Assembly: GCA_902462015.1 (NCBI GenBank)
Contig: CABPZV010000075.1
Span: forward strand, 1 to 10,018
Direction of reading: 5' to 3'
Source of the DNA: an uncultured Eubacteriales bacterium
Lineage (GTDB): Bacteria > Bacillota > Clostridia > Oscillospirales > CAG-272
DNA: 10,018 nt
In this document: piece after piece, positions 6,369-10,018 of the stretch
Layout: each line of letters starts with the position of its first letter
How positions within the stretch are numbered: the first letter of the stretch is position 1
Made by a program: the position numbers and the translations under genes
The notes under the pieces: model-generated
Databases searched by the model: none
Told to the model about the DNA's origin: nothing
Seen by the model: the letters and a program-made list of their open reading frames with translations, nothing else

Positions 6369-6395
6369 TAGTTTTATGCGTATTTATTATACGCA
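6341..6395. promoter_or_regulatory. Operator-like repeats over the hicAB promoter
   Basis: TTTATGCGTA occurs twice, at 6353-6362 and 6373-6382, 20 bases (two helical turns) apart. TTATACGC occurs at 6341-6348 and 6387-6394. They form two inverted repeats, TACGC/GCGTA (6344-6362) and TGCGTA/TACGCA (6377-6395), covering the -10 box, the spacer and the region upstream of -35. This is where a HicB repressor would be expected to bind. Confidence 0.7.
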
Positions 6396-6462
6396 AATGT
6401 AAATATTTTATGTAGAGAAAAAGTGAAACTCTCGCTCCGTTTCTCAATACAAGGACTGGAAA

Positions 6463-6856
6463 TGCGGACGGGAGTACCGAGAATGGAAAGCAAGACCGCA
6501 CGAAAGTTCGGAGGAGAAGTTTAAAAGAAAACTCAAATAACTATGCAGAAGAAATTGGAGTGTAGACCTCACATACCGAATTAAGAAAATCAACGAGGTA
6601 ACAAGAGGTTGGATAAATTACTTCCGAATAGGCTCGATAAAAAAAGAAGCTTGAAGCCATGGACAGTCATTTGAGAAGAATGATGAGGATAATCATTTGG
6701 ATACAGTGGAAAGTGCCAAAGAAAAGAGCGTGGGGATTGACGAAACTCGGAATAAACCCGTGGCAAGCAAAACTGACGGCAGGTCTTGGGAACAGATATA
6801 TGTCAGTAAGCAAAATGCCTGCCGTGAAGAAAGCAATATCCTATCGAGTAGGGTGA
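6463..6856 (+). pseudogene. Group II intron maturase, broken C-terminal fragment
   Basis: Read in one frame, bases 6463-6645 encode REYREWKARPHESSEEKF, KRKLK, a TAA stop (6538-6540), then RRNWSVDLTYRIKKINEV and TRGWINYFRIGSIKK. An extra base (or loss of two) at 6640-6646 shifts the frame, after which 6647-6856 encodes KLEAMDSHLRRMMRII, IWIQWKVPKKRAWGLTKLGI and GNRYMSVSKMPAVKKAI up to a TGA. These are the maturase X domain (RGWINYF) and the following DNA-binding region of intron-encoded reverse transcriptases. The whole reverse transcriptase domain, including the YADD site, is missing. The fragment therefore cannot code for a working protein. It may belong to the same intron as the 5' fragment at 5466, the interior having been replaced by hicAB, but that is inference. 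Confidence 0.85.
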
Positions 6857-6877
6857 AATAAATCCGCCCTACTCGAT
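6843..6877 (+). repeat. Hairpin over the maturase stop codon and presumed intron 3' end
   Basis: ATCGAGTAGGGTG (6843-6855) pairs with CGCCCTACTCGAT (6865-6877) over 13 bp with one T-G wobble and a 9-base loop. The left arm encodes the last maturase codons. CCTACTCGAT resembles the end of related introns. No domain V (a 34-base hairpin with a catalytic triad) is found between them or downstream, suggesting it was deleted. Confidence 0.6.
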
Positions 6878-6892
6878 TGCTTGTAGTTCGAA

Positions 6893-6953
6893 AACCACGC
6901 GATAGTCGCGTGGTTCAAAAAAGGTTAACCGGTGAGGGAAAAATCCACCGGTT
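6893..6953 (+). repeat. Two hairpins at the left end of the IS200-type element
   Basis: The first is AACCACGCGA-TAG-TCGCGTGGTT (6893-6915), a perfect 10-bp stem with a 3-base loop. The second is AACCGGTG (6927-6934) with CACCGGTT (6946-6953). Left-end hairpins upstream of tnpA are usual in the IS200 family, where they serve transposase recognition and block read-through transcription. Confidence 0.6.
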
Positions 6954-6954
6954 G

Positions 6955-6963
6955 TGGTAGAAT
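6955..6963 (+). promoter_or_regulatory. Extended -10 promoter of tnpA
   Basis: TGG-TAGAAT follows directly after the second left-end hairpin, and no good -35 box is visible because that position is inside the hairpin. A weak promoter is normal for IS200-type transposases. Confidence 0.45.
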
Positions 6964-7014
6964 AGAAACGACCTGTCAGTCGAAACTAAAAAGCCACAAA
7001 GGGAGGATTTATCT

Positions 7015-7407
7015 ATGAAAAAAGAGGACATAGACGCAAATAGTTTAGGACATACGAAATGGAATTGCAAGTACCATATAATGTTTGCGCCGAAATACCG
7101 AAGGAAGGTGTTTTTCGAAGAAAAGCGCCTTGAGATCAGGGAAGTATTGAGGCAGTTATGTCAGTGGAAGGGAGAAGAGATAATAGAAGGAGAAGTATGT
7201 CCCGACTATATACATATGCTGGTAAGCATCCCGCCCAAAATGAGCGTTTCGGGATTTATGGGATATTTGAAAGGAAAAAGTGCATTATTGATATTTCAAA
7301 AATACGGGAATATGAAGTTTGCATACCGAAACCGCGAATTTTGGTGTAAGGGATATTATGGGCGTTATATATTAGGAAAACAAGCAAACGGAATTGTTTT
7401 AGGTTAG
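7015..7407 (+). pseudogene. tnpA: IS200-type TnpA transposase, truncated and catalytically altered
   Basis: The 130-residue frame matches Y1 HUH transposases of the IS200/IS605 family: NCKYHIMFAPKYRRKVFF near residue 20, CPDYIHMLVSIPPKMSVSGF at 62-81, YLKGKSALLIFQK and FWCKGYYG. These enzymes move a single-stranded copy of the element using two metal-binding histidines (HUH) and one tyrosine. Here the HUH motif reads YIH: the first His codon is TAC, one transition away from CAC. The protein also ends as GKQANGIVLG, where relatives continue into a helix that carries the catalytic tyrosine (GKNxxAIxxYI). The C-terminus is cut at the junction with the serine-recombinase element. The start is well supported by GGGAGG 8 bases upstream. 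It should be inactive. Confidence 0.85.
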
Positions 7408-7411
7408 GGGG

Positions 7412-9109
7412 TCAGACAGCGGCCCCCGTAACCATAGGGGAATTGAGCTCGATATATTCTGCTATACGGCGAAACTCATCAGCGTATTTGAATTTCACGC
7501 TGATATTGCCGCCCTCGTAAACCTTAATGTGGTCGATCAACTCGCCTAAAATTTCCCGTGTCAGCTTGTCAATGTTCCGATATTTGAGAAATGCGGTCAG
7601 GCATGGGCTTTCCACATCCACGCCATTTTCCAGTTGTTCCTGTTCCGCCGTCAGCGTTTGCATAATGCGTGTGAGGGCCTCAATCTGCTGTTCATAGTCC
7701 TCGCTCATGTGGCGGTAATCGTTGCGGGTAATTTCCCCGTCTTTCCAGTCTTGATAAAGGGCCTGCTTGTATCGCATGATTTTAGCAAGCTCTTTTTCTT
7801 TTGTGGAGATGCTATCTTCCAGCCGCTTTGACTTGCTCTTTTTCAGAGGTGCGGCGTTGATACGGGCAACAAGCTCGGAATAGGTAATTGCCAGATGCAC
7901 CTGCTGTTGAATCGCAAACAGCACCCCAGCCTCAAGACGGTCACTTTTAATCGAGTGCATAGTACAAGCCTTTTTTGACAGGCTTTTATAAGTCCCGCAT
8001 TGATAATATACATAAATTCCTTTGGATGCGATCCGGGACATCGCCCGGCCACAATCGGCACATTTCAGAAAACCACTGAACAGGTAAAGCTGTTTAGCTT
8101 TTGGAGCGGTGCGGGTATCCCGTTTGAGCAGGCTCTGCACCTTTGCAAAGGTTTCCCGGTCTATGATGGCCTCGTGGGTATTCTCCACGATAAACCATTC
8201 TTCCTCCGGCACCTTTTCTTGAATGTGGATTTTATAGCTTTTCACCCGCTGGCGGCCTTGTACCATATCCCCCACATAAACACGGTTTTTTAGGATCGTG
8301 TCTATGGTGATCGTGCTCCACATAGGATTGCCCTGGGCATTGGGAGCGTTGTACTTGAGCCCTTGCTGTTGCTTATAGGCTGTGGGACAAAGTGTCCCGT
8401 GGTCATTCAAGTAATAGGTGATCCCCCGCTTGTTCATGCCGGACAGGAATAAAGAAAAAATGCTTTTTACCACTTCGGCGGCCTCGGGGTCAACCAACAA
8501 GGCGTGTTTGTCTTTTGGATCTTTCACATAGCCATAGGGGGCATATGAGCCGATAAACTCACCGTTGCGGCGTTTCATATCAAATACCTGCCGGATTTTC
8601 TTCGAGGTCTGGTAGCAGTATTGATCGTTCATTACATTCGTGATCGGCACGATAATGTTTGATACGCTGTCCGGGTTGCGGTAGCTGTCCACACCCTCCG
8701 CCAAGCTGATAAACCGTACATTCAGCCGGACAAAAAGATTTTCAATCAGGTTTCCGGCATCAGTATAGTTACGGGAAAGACGGGACAGGTCTTTGACAAT
8801 CACGCAGTTGATCCTGCCGCTATACACATCGGACAAAAGCCGCTGAAAATCTTCACGGTCAGTATCCGTCCCGGTTTTGCCGTCATCCACATACACATCC
8901 TGCTCGGTTCCGTCATAAAACTCGTCCAGATGGGTCTGGTGATACTGTTCCAAAAGCCGCCGCTGGTTGATAACGCTGTTGCTTTCGTCCCGGCCACGGA
9001 GTAAATCTTCTTTGGAGAGCCGGATATATTTACCCAGCCTCCAGCGCATCGCATTGTATGAAGTAGGGGCGCTGGCGCTTATTGTCCCCCGGTTTGCTGT
9101 TCTTGCCAT
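7412..9109 (-). CDS. Large serine recombinase (TnpX/TndX-like)
   Basis: The 565-residue protein has a complete domain set. The N-terminal resolvase domain carries the nucleophile Ser32 in YIRLSKED and the catalytic arginines of KDLSRLSRN (residues 107-115). A recombinase domain follows (about 190-330, with GSYAPYGY and ILKNRVYVGDM), then a zinc ribbon with Cys350, Cys353, Cys371 and Cys382, a coiled coil at about 425-500, and a C-terminal DUF4368-like segment (LGELIDHIKVYEGGNISVKF). Such enzymes excise and integrate mobilisable or conjugative transposons by double-strand exchange through a serine-DNA bond. The ATG at 9109 has AAGGAGG 5 bases upstream. The gene ends at the element boundary and is intact, so the element may be mobile. 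A palindrome GGGACA-AAG-TGTCCC lies inside the gene at 8384-8398. Confidence 0.95.
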   Translation of the reverse strand: MARTANRGTISASAPTSYNAMRWRLGKYIRLSKEDLLRGRDESNSVINQRRLLEQYHQTHLDEFYDGTEQDVYVDDGKTGTDTDREDFQRLLSDVYSGRINCVIVKDLSRLSRNYTDAGNLIENLFVRLNVRFISLAEGVDSYRNPDSVSNIIVPITNVMNDQYCYQTSKKIRQVFDMKRRNGEFIGSYAPYGYVKDPKDKHALLVDPEAAEVVKSIFSLFLSGMNKRGITYYLNDHGTLCPTAYKQQQGLKYNAPNAQGNPMWSTITIDTILKNRVYVGDMVQGRQRVKSYKIHIQEKVPEEEWFIVENTHEAIIDRETFAKVQSLLKRDTRTAPKAKQLYLFSGFLKCADCGRAMSRIASKGIYVYYQCGTYKSLSKKACTMHSIKSDRLEAGVLFAIQQQVHLAITYSELVARINAAPLKKSKSKRLEDSISTKEKELAKIMRYKQALYQDWKDGEITRNDYRHMSEDYEQQIEALTRIMQTLTAEQEQLENGVDVESPCLTAFLKYRNIDKLTREILGELIDHIKVYEGGNISVKFKYADEFRRIAEYIELNSPMVTGAAV

Positions 9110-9140
9110 TTGTCCTCCTTCCCTATCACATTACATCTAT

Positions 9141-9169
9141 ATTATACCTCTGCTGGAGAGGGCCAACAA
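9141..9169 (-). promoter_or_regulatory. Promoter of the serine recombinase gene
   Basis: On the minus strand TTGTTG (9169-9164) and a perfect TATAAT (9146-9141) are 17 bases apart, giving a short leader of about 25 bases with AAGGAGG. Confidence 0.65.
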
Positions 9170-9183
9170 GGATGCCTTTGCCT

Positions 9184-9203
9184 GGGACACTTTGTCTCGA
9201 AGT
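9184..9203. repeat. Palindromic motif repeat, copy 1 (GGGACA-CTT-TGTCTC)
   Basis: The 20 bases GGGACACTTTGTCTCGAAGT match 9602-9621 at 19 of 20 positions. The first 15 also match the minus strand of 8398-8384 at 14 of 15. It lies between the 88-aa gene and the recombinase promoter. Confidence 0.8.
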
Positions 9204-9225
9204 AGCAGGCGGGCCGCAACCGAAG

Positions 9226-9492
9226 TTACAGCCCGCTTTTCTGCCGTAGAAAAAATGTGGTGAGCAGTTCCTGGAGGGAGGGCCCCTCGTCCGCAAATTC
9301 CAGCTTAATCACCATATCTCCTAAACGGAAACAATACGGGTTTTTGAAATGCTCCAACATACGCTGGGCCCTGGTTTCCTTGGGGAGCATAGGGTCGAAA
9401 GTAAAACCGCTTGCGTCTGCAAGGGTTTCCTTATCTACTGCGCCGATGTCAACGCTTTTCATTTGTTCAATTTCTTGTGCAGTTAATCTCAC
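9226..9492 (-). CDS. Small conserved-looking accessory protein of the element (88 aa)
   Basis: The start is a GTG codon (9492-9490) with AAAGGAGG 5-6 bases upstream. The protein begins MRLTAQEIEQMKSVDIGAVD and then has an acidic helix, FTFDPMLPKETRAQRMLEHF, and a C-terminal strand-rich part, NPYCFRLGDMVIKLEFADEG, followed by a helix. No enzyme motif, signal peptide or membrane segment is seen. Similar short proteins with an MRLT...VDI start and a PYCF.(R/C)G..V.K..FA core occur in integrative elements of gut Clostridia, to my recollection without known function. The C-terminal layout (R-x-G, two strands, acidic turn, helix) also recalls the small TnpW-type proteins, which is a weak comparison. 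It lies directly upstream of the recombinase in the same direction and could be a regulator or transfer accessory. Confidence 0.75.
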   Translation of the reverse strand: MRLTAQEIEQMKSVDIGAVDKETLADASGFTFDPMLPKETRAQRMLEHFKNPYCFRLGDMVIKLEFADEGPSLQELLTTFFLRQKSGL

Positions 9493-9550
9493 AGTAACCT
9501 CCTTTTCAAAAACAGGGTCAGAACGCCTCCCGCCTGTCCAGTGGGGAAAC

Positions 9551-9588
9551 GCAGGAGGGCGTCACCGCCAAGGGTGCCGCCCTCCTGC
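9551..9588. repeat. Strong GC-rich hairpin between the two small genes
   Basis: GCAGGAGGGC (9551-9560) and GCCCTCCTGC (9579-9588) are perfectly complementary. The pairing continues inward through 9561-9566 with 9573-9578 with one mismatch, giving a 16-bp stem and a 6-base loop. There is no T-run on either side, so it is not a standard terminator. It sits about 60 bases before the 88-aa gene on its transcript. Confidence 0.75.
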
Positions 9589-9601
9589 CTTACTCCACCT
9601 C

Positions 9602-9621
9602 GGGACATTTTGTCTCGAAGT
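9602..9621. repeat. Palindromic motif repeat, copy 2 (GGGACA-TTT-TGTCTC)
   Basis: GGGACATTTTGTCTCGAAGT differs from copy 1 (9184-9203) at one base. Its last base is the first of the TCA that forms the stop codon of the 66-aa gene. Confidence 0.8.
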
Positions 9622-9821
9622 CAGTAGGGGCTTTTCTGATAATGCGCCTCGGCGTCTGCCAAGGTATGAAAGTCGAACAGTTCATAGAGCTCCGCCATTA
9701 CACGGCGGATGTCTTTCTCGGAAAAATCACAGTTTTCCATCGCCATAATGACGTAGCCCCGGCAAGCGCCGTTGCTCCACTGCTCGGAAAGCAGAGCGGC
9801 CAGTGTTGGATCGTAATTCAT
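9621..9821 (-). CDS. Small conserved-looking accessory protein of the element (66 aa)
   Basis: The protein MNYDPTLAALLSEQWSNGAC... has an internal segment GYVIMAMENCDFSEKDIRRV and ends with ELFDFHTLADAEAHYQKSPY. It appears all-helical, acidic and cytosolic, with no catalytic motif or membrane segment. The ATG at 9821-9819 is preceded by GAGGAA at 7 bases. From memory, near-identical short proteins with the QWSNGAC and AMENC.FSEKDI motifs are widespread in conjugative or mobilisable elements of Clostridia, but I know of no assigned role. It precedes the 88-aa gene by about 130 bases that hold a strong hairpin, so the two could be one transcript with the hairpin as a spacer. Confidence 0.75.
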   Translation of the reverse strand: MNYDPTLAALLSEQWSNGACRGYVIMAMENCDFSEKDIRRVMAELYELFDFHTLADAEAHYQKSPY

Positions 9822-9850
9822 CGAATGTTCCTCACTTTCCTAAAAGTAAA

Positions 9851-9910
9851 GGAACGCCGCCCTCATTTGCTTGACCTGTCCAAAGACAACTTTACTCGGG
9901 GCGGCGCTCC
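9851..9910. repeat. Long inverted repeat upstream of the 66-aa gene
   Basis: GGAACGCCGCCC (9851-9862) pairs with GGGCGGCGCTCC (9899-9910) with one or two mismatches around a 36-base loop. On the minus strand it lies in the leader region of the 66-aa gene. Confidence 0.6.
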
Positions 9911-9936
9911 TACGCAGACAAGAGGGCGGCCCGGAG

Positions 9937-9957
9937 GGACAGGCGGCCAGCCTGTCC
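9937..9957 (-). terminator. Perfect hairpin, possible terminator of the next gene
   Basis: GGACAGGC-GGCCA-GCCTGTCC is an 8-bp perfect stem with a 5-base loop. No T-run follows, so termination is unsure. It begins at the stop of a possible minus-strand gene end. Confidence 0.4.
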
Positions 9958-10018
9958 TATGCCGGATCGTGGCCGTGGGTTGGCCCGGCCCAGTTGCGGC
10001 GTTGGTGTTGTTCGCTCG
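9957..10018 (-). CDS. Possible C-terminal end of a further element gene (partial)
   Basis: One minus-strand frame enters from the window end and reads SEQHQRRNWAGPTHGHDPA before TAG at 9959-9957, with a hairpin directly after the stop. Two other frames are also open over most of this GC-rich stretch, so the choice is uncertain. The short hydrophilic tail gives no family. Confidence 0.3.
   Translation of the reverse strand, partial: SEQHQRRNWAGPTHGHDPA

Larger units (their letters stand above)
7398..10018. mobile_element. Left part of a large-serine-recombinase integrative element
   Basis: Base composition rises at about 7400 relative to the AT-rich DNA before it, and the recombinase stop codon lies only a few bases from the broken tnpA. 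Elements of the Tn4451/TndX type carry their recombinase at one end with the gene end near the attachment site, which fits. All recognisable genes here are on the minus strand. The other end is outside the window; the exact crossover bases cannot be fixed. Confidence 0.75.

Noticed and set aside
8000..8293. Plus-strand open frame inside the recombinase gene
   Set aside because: It is antisense to the conserved recombinase coding sequence with no independent support.
9257..9748. Plus-strand 163-codon open frame in the element
   Set aside because: It overlaps two minus-strand genes with good ribosome binding sites and runs through the hairpin; it reflects the GC-rich composition.

Overview
The window looks like chromosome of an anaerobic, low-GC Firmicute (Clostridia, plausibly a Ruminococcus/Oscillospiraceae-type gut or rumen bacterium). 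The basis is the AT-rich intergenic DNA, sigma-A-like promoters (TTGAAA-17-TATACT, TTGACG-17-TATAAT), strong AGGAGG ribosome binding sites, a GH94 disaccharide phosphorylase, an LtaS-type sulfatase-fold membrane protein, and mobile genes typical of gut Clostridia. No species can be named from the sequence alone.

Left part (1-5105) is ordinary backbone: the 3' end of a GH94 phosphorylase gene (+), a bidirectional terminator, an unrecognised 220-aa cytosolic protein (-), a large membrane-anchored LtaS-like phosphoglycerol transferase (-) with a clear promoter, then an AT-rich intergenic region and a tRNA-Ser(GCU) gene (+) with its own promoter and terminator.

Middle part (5105-7400), just 3' of the tRNA, is a graveyard of mobile DNA. 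In order it holds: a tandem 12-bp repeat of the kind seen at integrase arm sites; two related terminal hairpins resembling IS200/IS605-TnpB (omega-RNA) ends with no transposase gene between them; a terminator-like hairpin abutting what looks like the 5' end of a group II intron; a complete hicA-hicB toxin-antitoxin operon on the minus strand with its own promoter, operator-like repeats and terminator; a broken C-terminal part of a group II intron maturase (stop codon plus frameshift); and an IS200-type tnpA that has lost a HUH histidine and is cut off just before the expected catalytic tyrosine. The intact TA operon sits between the 5' RNA part and the 3' maturase part of what may be one intron.

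Right part (about 7400-10018) is the start of a GC-richer element whose first gene, on the minus strand, is a large serine recombinase ending right at the junction with the cut tnpA. Two small conserved-looking accessory genes and a possible gene end follow, separated by strong GC-rich hairpins and by copies of a palindromic motif GGGACA-N3-TGTCYC that also occurs once inside the recombinase gene. The recombinase presumably inserted this element into the IS200 gene; the far end is outside the window.

Functionally, the backbone genes serve sugar phosphorolysis and envelope polymer synthesis. The accessory part shows layered insertions next to a tRNA gene, with hicAB and the serine-recombinase element being the only parts that look functional.
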